From Temnothorax longispinosus (lineage: Eukaryota > Arthropoda > Insecta > Hymenoptera > Formicidae): a stretch of 64,000 nt of DNA. The notes below the pieces were generated by a model. It was given only the letters and a program-made list of their open reading frames with translations. It searched no databases and had not been told where the DNA came from. Numbering within the stretch: the first letter of the stretch is position 1; each line of letters begins with the position of its first letter. Below are positions 1-14,371 of this stretch, piece by piece. Location: NCBI RefSeq assembly GCF_030848805.1, contig NC_092364.1, positions 14,427,447 to 14,491,446 of the forward strand, read 5' to 3'. Both the position numbers and the translations under genes were made by a program.

Positions 1-237
1 TATAGATTGAAATCGGAGAACCTCGGTGGCGCCTGGTGTCCTAAAAACCAAATCACCAAGGAAGCTCGGGAGTGGCTGGAGATCGACCTTCACACTATCC
101 ACTTGATCACGGCCACCGCTACCCAGGGCCGTTTCGGAAACGGCGTGGGTGTTGAATTCGCGGAGTACTATCTGCTGGAATACTGGAGGCCGCGACTGGG
201 TAAATGGGTTCGGTATAGAGACATCAAAGGAGAGGAG
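1..237 (+). CDS. Ddr: Ddr exon a: middle of the discoidin (collagen-binding) domain
   Basis: The frame is open from base 1 to 237 and reads into GGAWCP, ATQGRFGNG, EFAEYY and EYWRPRLGKWVRYRD, typical of the DDR discoidin (F5/8 type C) domain. In vertebrate DDRs the TQGR arginine and the following glutamate (here VEF) lie in the collagen-contact loops, and both are kept. The Cys of WCP is one of the conserved disulfide cysteines. The exon ends GAG|GTGAGC in phase 0, and the next exon continues with VIPGN as expected for the family. Bases 1-5 read tatag, so the true exon start could be base 6 with an acceptor there; without upstream sequence this cannot be settled. Confidence 0.93.
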
Positions 238-604
238 GTGAGCGCCTTAACTTAATTAAAGATTCTCTATCGCGGCGCTAGATTACGGACACCGGTATAG
301 AGTACTATTGCCGCGAAGTTGTTATCGACGTTTTCCGACCAAGTTCCTAAATCGGACTGATTGGATTCTCCATTACCCACCTATTAACCCTAATGGTACA
401 ATTTGTATCGTAAATTATTGGAAATTTAAATCGTAAACTGTGTAAGAAAAAGGAGAAATGGAAAAATTGTACTAACAATTCTTTTACTATATGATGTATG
501 TTTTATTTTTCAATTTCATTTTTTTAAATAACGAGTAAAAATAAAATAACTAGTTAATTATAACCGAATAAGTAGCATTTACCTTGCCAGTCAATAATTA
601 GCCT

Positions 605-662
605 AAGAAGTAAAGTATCGACCCTATACTGGCAATAAGGGTCGATTAAAGTCTTTACTTCT
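605..662. repeat. Short imperfect hairpin
   Basis: AGAAGTAAAG followed by tatcgaccct is answered downstream by agggtcga and CTTTACTTCT, giving a small stem with a loop of about ten bases. No flanking duplication is evident. Confidence 0.5.
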
Positions 663-2264
663 AATTAAGCTACTTAATTATGTATACATATATCTTCTGC
701 ATATATTTCGTAATTCATAACCACTTTGCGATATAGAGGTGTGATAATAACGGAAAAAATAGAAACTTCATTCAACTGGATCACTTTTTTTCCAACTTCT
801 TGTATTTTTATATCGAACATCAAGACACAACATAACGCGGTACGAAAAACCACGCATGGTTCTTTAGAACTGACAGACCACGCATCGGATCGATGCACGC
901 GAGGCACACCACTTGGGCAAAAACATTCGCCGCTATCGTGATTTATGACGTGATGCCGACGCCGCCGATTCGCGCATTTACCGGCGCCCGCGCCAGTTGA
1001 GGCCGCAGCTGCCACGATTGCAACGAAACGATCGAAATAGACCCGCGATTTTATTGACCCAAAATAATCGTGCCATCGTTCCTCTGACTAAGCTATTGAG
1101 ATCGTTATTCCGGAGCTGGGATAGGATGCAGCCCGTTCTATTTGAGAACGGTTAAAGCAGCGCGTATATATGCTCGCGCGCGGGACGAGCGCGCGAGTTC
1201 AAAGTGTTCGGCGATCAAGAATCGATTGCGGGGCGCGGGATTATCCTTGCTCGAAACGTAAGCCGCTTATCGCGAATCCGTAAGCTAATTTCGTACCGTC
1301 GGTGTGCGCCACTTTGTCGGGCCGCCGCCGTTCTACCAGCATGCCTCTGAGCCTTCCGCTCGTCTGCTCGCGAGCGAATCTGCTGCCGAGTCGGAGTCTC
1401 TCGACTAACGGGCGAAGCCCACGTTGAAGTATTAGCGGGAGCAGCTGCGGTGAGCGGAACGAGTTCGTGATGGACGCCGTAAAGTTAGGATACCGGCATT
1501 ACCGTGTACTATGCATTAGCGGCAGTATATTCCGTTCATATCCATAGCGACGAGCCGCGATCGATGCGCCATTACTACGTTTATAGGGCATTTTCCAGAT
1601 TGGACTTCTCACAAATGTTAAGGACTTTCAAAATCTCACTACAATACAGCGACCTGACAATCATTTTTATACGACAATTTGATAAACGACTCGTTTCGTC
1701 GAAATAATTTTACGATGGAAATTTTTCCCTTCTGAGCCATTCTCTCTTATCGGAGAAAGTAACCGTCTCCGAGATTCAAGGTACGGGTAGTGTTTTAAAC
1801 GAAGGCTACCCCGCACACATCCGTCCGCAAACGATCAGGCAAGATCACTCGGAGTAGATTCTGTCCACATGATGGCGACCGCAAACATCAAATGTGCCCC
1901 GATACCGTTTACCTTTGAGGGAGCCGCACACACGAGTATCGCCGACGGCGACGGGACACGTTCCCGGTGAACTCAACGTCGTCTACCGTCGTCGGGGTAA
2001 TGTTTATGGACCACGTCGCCGTCGCTATTACGACACTTTAAGCCTCGTTCGCTGGCGCGTCCCCTCGGGCACGATTCCGTGTAGCGATGCGACGCGTATC
2101 CCGTTCATTAATGCGGCGACGATCCCCGTCTCGCTTTACGAGACACTAAGAAGACCGGCGATACACGTTCCTGAAAGGCGAGACGAAAAAGCTCGCCTAA
2201 CCACTAGGTAAATTGGCCATTCGATCAGCCCGTACCCTATACGTCCCCGCCGCGCCGCTCTCGT

Positions 2265-2340
2265 CCGGTTACGATCTTATTAATATTGATGGACCACTCG
2301 CGCCGGCGCTAATGCGTCGAGGGACCGCGCGCGGTGACTT
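2265..2340 (+). repeat. Diverged direct repeat, copy 1
   Basis: By eye this is roughly 70% similar to 3188-3265. Shared blocks are TTAATATTGAT and GCGCTAATGCG in the same order and spacing. Both copies are followed by a GATTATTCA block further on. It is probably an old segmental duplication of about 0.1-0.15 kb or two copies of a decayed repeat. Confidence 0.5.
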
Positions 2341-3187
2341 CGGCGTTCCCCTTTGCCAGCGAGGAAGACACCTCGCGTGTGTCGCACGATTAACTTCGTG
2401 ATTATTCAATACTTAATGATTAGCCCGCTCGGTTTTCTGCTTCACAGGCGACCCTCTTGAAAATACGGTCAGCAATCGAAACTTTGTGATTATTCAATTT
2501 GGCACGATTAAATTTGGCCAATCTGAAATGTATAGCGGTTTAGCGATTTGCATAGCGTGTAGAATATCGCGATCGGACTGACAATGAGATTTATATAATA
2601 TATGTATATGCTCGAATTTTAGATTTAAATCCGCTATCGAATTCTAATTCGCTGCTTCAAAATGAATCTAAATATAGTCTAATAGACGTGTTGAATGATA
2701 GAGATTAATAAATTTTCGTCCCATTTCATTTGTTTACTTCAATTAACAAAAGTGCTTTTGATATACCTTTCAATAATCTTTCTGCTAAACAATTTAATAC
2801 GCTCCTCCATCTTAATTCGATTACTTCGAAAATATGTCAGGGGGAGAAAAACGATCGAGAACATTATTAACTCAAAAGCGTGATTAATGGCGATGTAATT
2901 GGACAGGCGCTAACGTGACGTGAATCTAAAATTCTGCTCCGCGAACATAGTTCCTCGAGTATGTGACATATCCCGGCTCGTCACTATTCACGGCCTTGTT
3001 ATCAACTCGGCGTACTTAGCCCTTTTGCAACAAATGCGAGGAGTTGCTCGCGCGGAAAATTACGCAAATTACCAATCGGCGGAAAGGAAAAAAAACGACA
3101 ATGACGCGATTATTTCGGTATCTTATCGATTTGTCTCCCCGGAGAGCAGTTATCCGTTATCGATCGAACGTGTCTCTACATCTGGCA

Positions 3188-3265
3188 TCCGATTACTATC
3201 TTGTTAATATTGATAGCCAGCTTGCATCGGCGCTAATGCGCCAGAGGATTGCGCGTCTTCGTCGC
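3188..3265 (+). repeat. Diverged direct repeat, copy 2
   Basis: Partner of the segment at 2265-2340, about 920 bp away in the same orientation. Short open frames across it on both strands are not similar to anything I know. Confidence 0.5.
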
Positions 3266-6200
3266 ACGCTGCCGAAGACGCTGTCTACCCGTCATCGGCG
3301 CTCGACCGCGTAATTTCATGCAAACGCTGCGTAGCCTCTTCGATCCCATGATTATTCACCGCTTTACCGCCAAACACGATCCGATTACTAACCTTGATTC
3401 ATTTTTCCTCGTTATGGAAAAGGTCCATTAACGATTAAGAATTAATTTGGAATTAATTTACTTTTTGCTGCGTCTGGAAAAAAAGTCAGGAAAATTGAAT
3501 TGCCGTTAAAATTGCTAAACAGATTTGCTACTAAATATTTTTATATACCTGAAAATTCTCCTGGAAATTATTTGTCATTACAATATTATGTTAATATTAC
3601 ACATCGACGCGACTTTGACGCGGAAACATTCTCCACTGCTATTTGTTCAAAGTGTTGCAAATAACAAAGCAAAGGACGGATATTGCAATTTTCCCTACGA
3701 GAATCAAGGGAATGTCTTTTCTCCAAGGGTAGACATGAAGTAGTTGTGAGAGAAATCCGATTAATTATTGTACGGAGGAAATGAGATTAACTAGGCAGAC
3801 GCTCGTAGAAGGAAGCGAAATTTTTGCTTCCGCAGCAAATATACCCGAGACAGCAAATATTCCCTTTCCCGCGTCACGCGCCGCGGGAAGTTTTTCCAGG
3901 GTTTTGCGGAGATATCCGGACGAGAAAGAGAAGGAGAGAAAAAACGTTCTACAAAGACTCGCGCGCTGCGCCGAGACGATAAGAAACCACGAGGTCTTTA
4001 ACAGTTTCGGGGACAAGAGAGGAGCGCTAACGTATTCTGACGTGTGCACTTGTGCGTGTGGGATGCAAAGTGCATACGCCGCGCCGTCGCATAACGCGTA
4101 CACACGCGCACACGTGTATACGCGCCCGCGCTAGCGTAAAATGACGTGAATAGTACCACGTAATGCTAATAATAATTGTCACGCGAAGGGGGACGAAAGA
4201 CGGAGGCACTCCAGCTTCAAAAGGCCGCCAGAGGTAATTAAAGCTTGAGGCGCGACCTTTCTCTCGCACTTTCTCTCCGTCTTTCACCCTCGTTCGCGCC
4301 CGCGCGCGCTCATTCGCCAAGAAAGAGAAAACACACCATCCAATTCCTGCCACCGGCTCTCTAGCGCGCTCTCGTCTCAATAATAAATACCCCACGTCAA
4401 AAACCGACCCCACTTCTCATTAGTCTACGCGCGCCACGGCGTGCTCCCATCGTTCGCGCTCCATCGACGGACGGGAGATTAAATAGATTTTCTTGGAATC
4501 TCTCTCCGGTGCAGTTAAATTCGCCCGAGCGCAGCTTGCGCAGTCCGCAGCCCGCAGGAAATGGTATACGTTCTGCGTAGAGAAGCTTTCTCGAAACGAC
4601 GATATTTTTTTCTCACCGTAGTTCCGGTTTTGAGCACAACCGTGCGTCATCGTGCCATCAAAATATCGCAATTAACGCAAATTAAATATATTCGCGAACG
4701 AGAGTTTGGTAGAAAATAATTATAAACGAATGCACGGTGAAAAAAGGCGTTAAGATATATGCTTTAAAAATATTATTTATTAAAAGTACATAGTTATTTT
4801 TAGTGAAAAATTATTATCTTTCTTTTATTTTACACGAGCATTTTTTTTCCTTCCAGATAACGCCTTATCTTAATTTCCCGGCAACATCCGTAATTAATTT
4901 TCCAAACTTACCTACATTATTCCGGGCATACTGCCGCTAAACTTTTTCTTGAAAGCATTAATTACTCCTTTAGTGGCAACTTTTCATGTTTAGCACACAT
5001 TTTCGTGTTTCACGCGCGACATCGGCGTACTTTTAATCAGCGCATCAAAATCCACTCGTTAAACTGCAAACATCATTAGCGCGACAAATATTGCCCAAAA
5101 ACAGTTTGTGGATTTTGATTGCAAATAAGTTAAGGTATACATTCTAAATTCACGTGTAGTGTATCTTTCATGTTTGCATTTTTTGAACTGCTCAATTTTA
5201 AACGTCGATTGTTTGAACAAAGATATGACTCTAATATTTGCGTTATTTATGTATATTTTTATTGCTGAAGAGAAAGTATACGATATGATAGAAAAATTAT
5301 TCTCGATCGCAATAAAATACAGACTTAATCTTCTAAAGGACACCGTCAGAGGAAGAATAAAAGGGGAAGATCCTGTCCATTGCACAAAGAGGACAACATA
5401 TGGATATCTTCTACTCCCTGCGGACCGCACGTTGCGTCGTTGGACATACGCCGGAAGAACATCCACAAATTGACCGAGCTTATATTGTTAAAAATGTTCA
5501 CGTTCGCAACTATTGTATCTTGTTTTCTGTCTTCGGCCGAAAAATAAAAGGCGAGGGCCGCTTATCGATTATCGAACGACTTGCGGACCGTTGGAAAACT
5601 GCTTGAAAAATATAATCGACGAACAGCTCATTCACGTCAGTAAACATTTTAATAACGTGTTTACCGGCGATTTTCGCCAATGATGTTTGCAGGGTGTGCG
5701 CGCCACACTTAAAATACAAACAGACTCGCGAAAGGTGCTTCGTAGCGTCGAGAAACTATCCTACTTATTTTTTCCCGCTATCTGCATAGTTTTTAATGAG
5801 CGTCTCGCGCCTCTTTTTTTTACCTTTTAGCTCGTTATCTTGTTTAGCGCGACGTAAGTAGTTAAAAAGAGACGTCCTACTTTTAATAGGTGTCAAAAGT
5901 TAAAAGCATATTCGAGACGTCGGAATAATGTGACGGTGACGAATCACTTTTGGCGTGAAACGTAAAAAATATATATGTGCTTCGTGAAACTAAACTGAAA
6001 ATGTTGGTGTATATTATATATGACTCTCGTGATTGTGTGACGAAAATATAAAAATAGGATTATTACGGGGAAGCGTATGAACGACAAATATATCGGATTT
6101 GCAATTTCTCTTTCATGTAAAAGTGATAAAAATCTTCGAAACAACGCCCGTAAAAAAGTATGCTTAATCAGAATGGCCCCATTTAACATTCAAAGAAGCG

Positions 6201-9200
6201 ACATATCTGGTATATGCCATCAGTTTTGAAACGACTCTTAATCACGGTCCTCGACGGAGAGTACAACGAACCCGCGGCAACTGACATGTCACCCTCTTTT
6301 TCCACCAGATTTTAACGCCGAGTGTTCTATGCGTTACATTTTAAAACGACACTTAATCACGGAAGTTCATGCAGTAACGCGACTATCAGCGGCACGAATA
6401 ACGCTTTTCTAGTTGGCTATCGATGAAGTGGATAATATCGATTCCCCGCAACATTGTACATATAGAACTTGATTCAATTTGATGTAATACTCAAATGTCA
6501 AAAAATTCTCCATTAATATTTATTAATCATAAATATAAAATTTTTTAAATATGTAAAAGCAAAAAGACTTAGGAATAAAATTTAAATGTCGATCTGAATA
6601 AAGTCTAACGATTTCGTTAAAGTCAAATGAATTGGATTTATACGAGCCTTTAGAGTTAAATATTTAAAAGTCTCGTAACTCAATCAAACGTGATGGTTAA
6701 TCGATACAAAGTCGAGCAAAACACTCACTCCAGTAACAACCGTACATTGCGCCGACTTTTACGCCCTATGATTATACGATACACATTCGTCTTCCGAGCG
6801 AAGTCGAATCGTCTATAATTAAAGAGTACGCACTTCGAAGTAATGACCTTCTCGCAAAAGCGATGATCACGGGAATGCTCGTAGACGGTAGATATATATA
6901 TAAGTGGTAGGTTTTAGCCCTTTGATCCATCATTATCTTGTCCGGTGACGAACCGACTTCTAGCTGGGGCTTTCCTCCCCACGGTGAGGTCGAGCGGGTG
7001 AATTCTGTGCGGAAATCCGATAATTGTCGGGGGGGGGGGGATAAGTGCGTGCGACTGGGGGTGCGTGAGGAGACGGATGTGTGCGTGCAGAGCGGACGGA
7101 CACGCAACCGACGCTCTTGCGTTGATTTCCGGCGCTCGATCCCGGTAAATCACGCACTGTTTCCAGGTAGCCGCGACGACTGGGGGCGTGGAGGACGGAG
7201 AAAAAAATTAAAGGAGACAAGGGAGCGATATTGCCGGGCCGCTGCGATGATGCTCCGGGGGTCGCGATGGCGCACGCACAGGAAGCCGAGAACATTAGCA
7301 AAACGCTCGCCTCTGTCCACGGGATAATTCACGCGCATCACGACACACGCGTGCGCGCGCGCTTGCCCGGCACTCGCGGCGTGTACATACCTATAATTGT
7401 AATTGCAAGTGTAACCAAGAGCCCGGCCGGTACGTTGATACGAAAGCGATAGTTCTGTCGTCGAAACGAGATACGTTTACGCGCTTGATCAACGGCGACT
7501 ACGATATGTCCTGCGAATGCAATATTGGGTAATAACTCGAATCATGATAACGGCGAGCGTTAACGTTCCGCTTTTACTGCACATCAAGGCCGACAGATTT
7601 AATAGGAGATAAAGGTAGGCGCGGATTTTCGAGAGGAATATAGTAGGACCGCTTCTGGAGAAGATTGCAGTCACAGTTAACGGTAAAGTGGCAGTCTTTC
7701 TCTGGAATATCCTCTTATTTTTATTACGTCTTTTGACGGTAGATAAAGTTTCGATATAAGACCATTTTTTTATAAGAATATTATGATTAAATTATAGATA
7801 ACATTTGAGAGGCTTATTCGCAGTTTTTGCGAGATTCACGTGTTAGATCTCTTTTATTATTTCCTATAAAAGGAGATCTTTTAAGATGCAAAAGATAAGA
7901 AATTTATGACGGAGAATGTAATGAAAACGCGAGGGAACTGTGTCTTTCCTCCCACCAAACGAAGAATTTTTCTCTTTATTTGAGAGAACCGAATCGGGTC
8001 ATACATCGTCCAAGCAACACACATTTTTTTTTTAAATAAAAAAAAGGACGAATATTTTTTGCAGATAAAAGTTCGATGGAGGCGGAGTAGTAGAACCATA
8101 ATCGGTAATAGGTATGACGTCCTAAAAATATCGGCCCATCGACGAACGAAATTCCGATAGCGTCATTCAAGAGAAGTGCACGAAAATATTCGCGGAGGCA
8201 GCCACCGCCACGACATGCATGCGCCGACGCAATAAATTCGTTTTATACGGCGCTTCGACAGGCAAAAAACGAACACGGGCATAAGTTATGAACACTTCAA
8301 AATCGCACACGAGGAATAAGAAGAGCAGAGGTTCGCTTGGCTCACCAAATTTTTTCGTCGACCTCCTTTCGATGCCACCTAAAGCGCCCAAAAAACCGTA
8401 ATCAAACCGTCAGAGCGAGCATTCGCGAAATAGGTTGTAAAAAGTTACGCGGAGAAGTAAAAAAAAATAAATAGAGTATTAAGAAACTTAAATTACGTAT
8501 ATTATAGACAGAAAAGAGATGTTATGTGTATCCACTATCCAGTATATTGAGAATTTGAAAGGTTTCGAATAAATAAATATTTTTGTTACAAGATTAACGC
8601 GTAGAACTCTCCTTGTTTTGAATTATCTTTTGAATTTTTAGAATTATTTTCTTGCCATTTTTAAACAGCTTTGAAAGTTATATTTACGGATACGCGCAAA
8701 AATTGGAATGGCCAATTTTTACGTGACGATCGCGATAAAGTCTCGCGAGCGCGACTCACTTCTCAAATGGGATCTGAATTTAGAAAGTTTATAACCGCAT
8801 CTAGCATCCTCGAAATGCACTTCGATCGTGACGCCATCGGAGATGCATATTTACGAGATACACTTCCGCCGTAAACTGCGCGTGCAGCCATTACGATTTG
8901 AAGAAGCCGTCACGATAAAGTTCCATCGGGCTGCTGCTGCATCTTCTTGACTCTTTTACATTGTGTGCATCGCCCATTTCCATCGCCCGCGCCGTGCACT
9001 TGTTTCTATCTCGAGAAAGTGCCAGCTGCATAATTTTGCAACGCCCGCGCCGCCGCCGGTGCAACGCGATAGACGTATAAGAGCCGACAGATGTCCCATC
9101 TCGTGCTCGGTCACGTCATCCGGTTGTCATTCGTTTGCAAAATGGCTCGCTGTTTTCATTTTCTGTTCCGTCGACGTTCCTTAATCCTGACATAGAAAAG

Positions 9201-9359
9201 CGCCTTACGTTCCGTCCAACGTTCCCTCATGCATTTTATACTAACGATTCCGACGTCTTTTATCTACGATAAATTTATCACGATTATCCATTTTCTGTTT
9301 GAGAATAATTCACGAGATAAAAAGTATTTGAGATTTACTTGTATATTCTTTTTATAGTC

Positions 9360-9360
<1 letters not shown>

Positions 9361-9403
<43 letters not shown>
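9361..9403. repeat. TA dinucleotide microsatellite
   Basis: An alternating TA run of about 40 bases in AT-rich intron sequence. Confidence 0.95.
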
Positions 9404-9406
<3 letters not shown>

Positions 9407-11954
9407 TATTTTTTAAATATAAGAACATATTCCCTATTACTAATCTATTACATCAAGCCTACGCTACGAATTGTTGTCTATAATTCTGGACATGGCAGTA
9501 CAACGTAACGTTAAATATGCATATTCTCGTGATACAAGATCTGATAAACATTCCTTGAGACTGTTACAGCTCGATAATACCTATAATCGTTACTTAACAT
9601 TTGACCTTTATGCTTGGGCACGCAGGTGGATACACGCAGGCACAAAGGATGAAAATAGAAGAAGCGGGAAATTACGTTGGAAAAGCACGTATAGATATTA
9701 TCCGCAGCGGTATCTTATAATGAAAATTATCGCTAAACTTTTCGAAATATTTTTTCTCGCAATTCAGATAACACGAAATAATAATTGCTTATCTCGCGCG
9801 AGCGGCTCTTTAAATAATACATACGAATATCGTGATGCGTAACGGTACCATGTACACATATCATGAATCATTGTGCATTTGTGTAATGACGCCAGGGTGA
9901 AGCGCATTTAATTCGACGATTTACATATGATGATTAGATGATTAATAGCTCGTGAAAATGGTAATTACGCTCATGAATCAACAATCTAATGCAAATTAAT
10001 AGTACGATATAAAACGAGAATGACAGATATTATATACGTATTTAATATTATTATAATTAAGTTTGCTGCAGTCCAGTTAATTTCATGATTGATAATATTG
10101 CCAAACATATGAGATATTTTGACAATATCCGAACTACTTCATCATATTTCTAGTTTAGCTTCTCTGGATCTGCAACAAAAATATTAACGGCACCAACAAA
10201 CATGAGTTTTAATTTGATTTTTGACATTTCAATATTATCGAGTTGTTTGCAAAAATAGATACGTTCGAATACTTATTCGACCCTGCAAGATCTTGATGTT
10301 ACCCTGTTGCGAAAACTGGCGGCAACATAACGCGTAGCTGAAATAGGTCCCTCGTTGCCATAAAATGAGAAAGAATCGACCCCCGGACACGGAGAGTTTT
10401 TCACCCAGGGTGCAGTAAGCTATCCGGTGGTAAGGCGGTAAGGGCGCGCCTTTGGGAGTACTTTCGAAGTGTCTGTTTCTGGGAAAGGAGGGAACGGCAG
10501 CGCGGATCTGGGAAGGGAAGGTAGGGAAGCAAAGGTTGCCAGTGAAAACCCAAGAAACGCTTTTACGTCTCGGTAATTGAACTCCGCTATATGTGTGCCG
10601 GAAGCAAGTTGGGCTGGTTATACGCCAGCGATTCGAGGCAGGGGGCGAATAGTGTTTTCCGAAAATTGTAGAGCCATAGAAACGTCATTTGAAGGTAGCA
10701 ATTGCGAGTTGTGAAGAGCGCGGGGCCGCGAAATAGGAAATATAAAGTCCGAGCCGATGGGTGAACAGGGTGAAAATAGGTCAGTTGCTTAGCCCGCGAT
10801 ATATGGCGGTACTGAACCCATAAAGATGTCCCGAAGGACCACGGTTAGGGTATCTTGACACGGGGTCCCGCGCGGCGCAGGCACGTCAACGGTAGTATAG
10901 TAGTAGAGGTCGGCGCATGGGTGCACCGAAAAGTGGTAGAAGGTGGCTGAAGGCTAGGAACGTGTGTTCAGCCACGAGACGTGAGCGGAATGCGTTGCGC
11001 CTGCCGTAAAACGTTTTGTCGCGCAATTGTTGCAAGCTCCTCGCTACAGGACGAAGTCCTGCATCCACACGTTCATAGCTGAACATTAACATATGAACAT
11101 TAACATATATAATTTACGCCTACTCTGAGAAAAAACGTGCGTTTATAATTGAATGTATGTGTTTGCACGTGGAGTTGTATATTTTTTTTCTCGTTAAAGA
11201 CTATTCAATAAATTCGAAATTGTGTTTTTTTACGGAAAGAGTGACTAAAAATTGCCGTTATTGTATAACTAGTAACATTTCAATCTTTATCGTTAAGCAT
11301 CTTGCTCACCAAGCTTCAAATTAAGATTCTGTCAAAGTACACATAAGTATAATCGATCTCTTGTTATCTTGTTTCCATTCGGTCGCTTAATTCTCAATGT
11401 CCAACGACTCAATAATTAACCGCGCCGAAGAGACATTGCCTTCGAGCTCGTCGGAGAGTTTATAATTATAGGAGAGAAAACACATATCTTCCGATACACC
11501 CTGTATAATACGTGCCCTCTAACCCGGCATATACATATAGGTACGTGTATATGTATGCGCATACCACACGTACCTGTGTATATAAGCGTACCTGGCTATC
11601 TACTCACCATGGGCAACGCCACTTCGCGTGATCCCGTGGGACCGTGCCACTCGCCCGCGCGCGCCCCGCACCCTCTGTACACCGTATACCACCACCCTAC
11701 ACACCACCGCCGGATAAACCGCTTATTTTATTCATAAACCCACAACGTGGAATCAATATTGCACCGTCGCCCCGGCACACTCGAGGAGAGAGAGACGTCG
11801 TCAACGACGGCAACACGTTCGCTTGCCTCGACGGGGATCAGGGAATGCGGACGGCGGATGTTTAACTCAACCCTCTCTCGTCCTCTCGGTTACTCTCCTG
11901 TCTGCGCCCCCCGCCGCGCCGCGCGAACCCTTCGTTCGATTCTGCTGGCTTTCT

Positions 11955-12298
<344 letters not shown>

Positions 12299-12373
12299 GA
12301 TATCGCTAGAAGAGAGAGATCTCTATCTCTCTCTCTAGATCTTCTCTCTTCTCTAGAGATCTCTCTCTCTCGA

Positions 12374-12406
<33 letters not shown>

Positions 12407-12430
12407 ATCTCTATCTCTATCTCTATCTCC
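12299..12430. repeat. CT microsatellite in mirror arrangement to the GA block
   Basis: The GA repeat switches through GAGAGATCTCTC and CGATATCG palindromes into CT and then TCTCTA repeats. GA followed by CT on the same strand is an inverted repeat that could fold into a long hairpin; it is also a place where assemblies often go wrong. Confidence 0.9.
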
Positions 12431-13220
12431 ATCCGTGCGTCTCTGTCGGACCTAATGCGGTGGAATGTAGGGTGAAATTAGTCCTTAGCCCCCGTCTGAT
12501 CCCGTGGAACGCGATGTCCATTCTATGACAACATATCCGAGTACGGGAGAAAAGAGAGGAGAGGCGGCATTTCGCGCTGCTGAATTTCGCAGGCATTGTC
12601 CAGACGATATAAATGTCATCGGCTACTGCCAGACAATCGCGACGTTCCAAACGGGGATATAAAGTAACGCGTCCGAATGCTTTTTCCGACCTGCCGGATT
12701 ATATCCGATTGATATACCACGTGAGGACACGTTGTACGTGGATTTGCAAAGAACGTCACAAATTCATTAACGTAGCGAAAAATTTGACGGCAAGATTCGG
12801 TTTTACCGAGACAGTTTATCGACAGTACAGACTTCTTCCCTTTTACGTATGCATAAGACGCCACGCTGAAGTTACAGCTATCGGCCGGCTCAAAAATGTA
12901 CGGTATATTAAAAATTCTTATCTCGCAGACTGTTGGCGCACATAAAAGTCCGGTGTTTTGCATCCACGAGCTACTCGCGTATACATCGGCGGCATCGTCC
13001 GATATGCGGCGGTACAAAAAGCGCGGCATGGCACGGGCGGGAATGGCGCACGTACTCAAATATCCGACAGTCCGAGGTTAACGTATAACGCCGTTGCGGA
13101 AAGAAAGCTAATGAGACTCCGCCGACCAGTGGCGGTGTGTCTGGCAATGCTCAAACGCCGTTTGTCGGACCGAAAACTGAAATTGTCCTGTACTTGAACC
13201 GACGCTTTCTGTGCTTTCAG

Positions 13221-13368
13221 GTAATACCGGGTAACACGAACACGTATTTGGAGTCCAAGCGCGAGCTGGAGCCGCCTCTGTGGGCGAGCAAGATCCGTTT
13301 TCTACCCTACAGCTATCACAGACGGACGGTTTGCATGCGGGTCGAGCTCTACGGGTGTTACTGGAGCG
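13221..13368 (+). CDS. Ddr: Ddr exon b: end of the discoidin domain
   Basis: The acceptor is a pyrimidine-rich tract ending gtgctttcag and the donor is GCG|GTAAGC. The exon enters in phase 0 and leaves in phase 1. It encodes VIPGNTNTYLES, KIRFLPYSYHRRTVCMRVEL and YGCYWS. This matches the last strands of the DDR discoidin domain, where the two cysteines (VC and GC) close disulfides with earlier parts of the domain. RVELYGC is a strong family signature. The preceding intron is 13 kb and the following one 1.0 kb. Confidence 0.95.
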
Positions 13369-14371
13369 GTAAGCTGTTTGCACTCGCCAATTTTCGTGAA
13401 ACTTGCGCCGCGACCCGGTACACCCGCCGCCGCCACCGCCGGACTGTCCATTAACCCTGATACCGGCGTGCCCAGAGCAAATTTGCTTTTCAAAATCTTG
13501 CTCGTATAATTCCGTTTTCGCCCGGAAATCGAATTAGTTATACGGGCGTCGAATGGGTGTGCTCTCAATGCCGGAAATGCGGTAAATCATTAGTGCGCGT
13601 GTTAGACTATAAAGTCACTCGGCGAACGCACAAATGCGCTTGTACGAGCAGTTTGTTTCATAAGTAGCTTAAAAGATCAAATATGAGCTTAAAATGTAGA
13701 AAAGTATATCAATCTCTGATTTTTTAAATATTCTCGACACTTAATTCGGGAACGAACGCTTGGAGTGATTTTTACATCCCAGTATTGAAAAAATAAAGCT
13801 CACGTCATAGTAATTTTAATATGCTTCTTTTGCTTTGTAAATATTTTTTTGTTAAGTAAAGAAATGTTAAGTAAATTTATATACATTATTGTCCTCAAAT
13901 ACTGATAAATTATAGAACAATTAAAAATATGCAATATGTATAGTTAATAACGATAACTTTTAATTGGGGTGTAAAAATCACTTTACAGGTAACCATTTAT
14001 GCAAAGAAAATTAGGCGCCCATTCGGATTAATACAATGCATAAAAGTATTTGCATATAACATTAGATTATGTGTAATATTACTATCATATTCAGTATGTA
14101 AATAATTAATTTTGTAAGCGAACTCGATATCACGTTTTTTTTTACATAATATAGCAATTTTCGTTTATATTTCATGCTATGCTAGGTGTTAAAAATATTA
14201 TTGGAAACCGTATACCACGTATAAAATGTATATTACTTATTTGTATTAATGTACATTTTATATATCTGTCATAAAGAAATAAAAAAGGTCGTGTGATTTA
14301 CTCCCGAACAAATCGAAGACAGTATCGTCAATAGAAAGGTCAACAACGTATCTTGACTCTTCCTCCCGCAG
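13369..14371 (+). other. Ddr intron (1.0 kb) with one short repeat copy
   Basis: The intron contains the copy at 13761-13989 of a short inverted-repeat family. Otherwise it is AT-rich with no gene. Confidence 0.85.
13761..13989 (-). mobile_element. Short TIR element, family A, copy 1
   Basis: It starts with GAGTGATTTTTACATCCC and ends with GGGGTGTAAAAATCAC, imperfect terminal inverted repeats. The interior (CAGTAATTTTAATRTGCTTC, AATACTRATAAATTATAGAA) matches the reverse complement of 53093-53361. This is a non-autonomous MITE-like element; its superfamily is not clear from the ends. Confidence 0.75.

Noticed and set aside
1150..1200. Possible promoter (GCGTATATATGC next to a GC palindrome)
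   Set aside because: A TATA-like string in CpG-rich sequence is not enough; no transcript start or downstream first exon is visible.
5059..5473. Overlapping open frames on both strands (135 and 104 codons)
   Set aside because: Neither has a recognisable motif or splice context; A/T-rich chance frames.
12616..13059. 147-codon minus-strand frame near the second exon
   Set aside because: No recognisable domain. A plus-strand frame overlaps it over most of its length, and neither shows family similarity.
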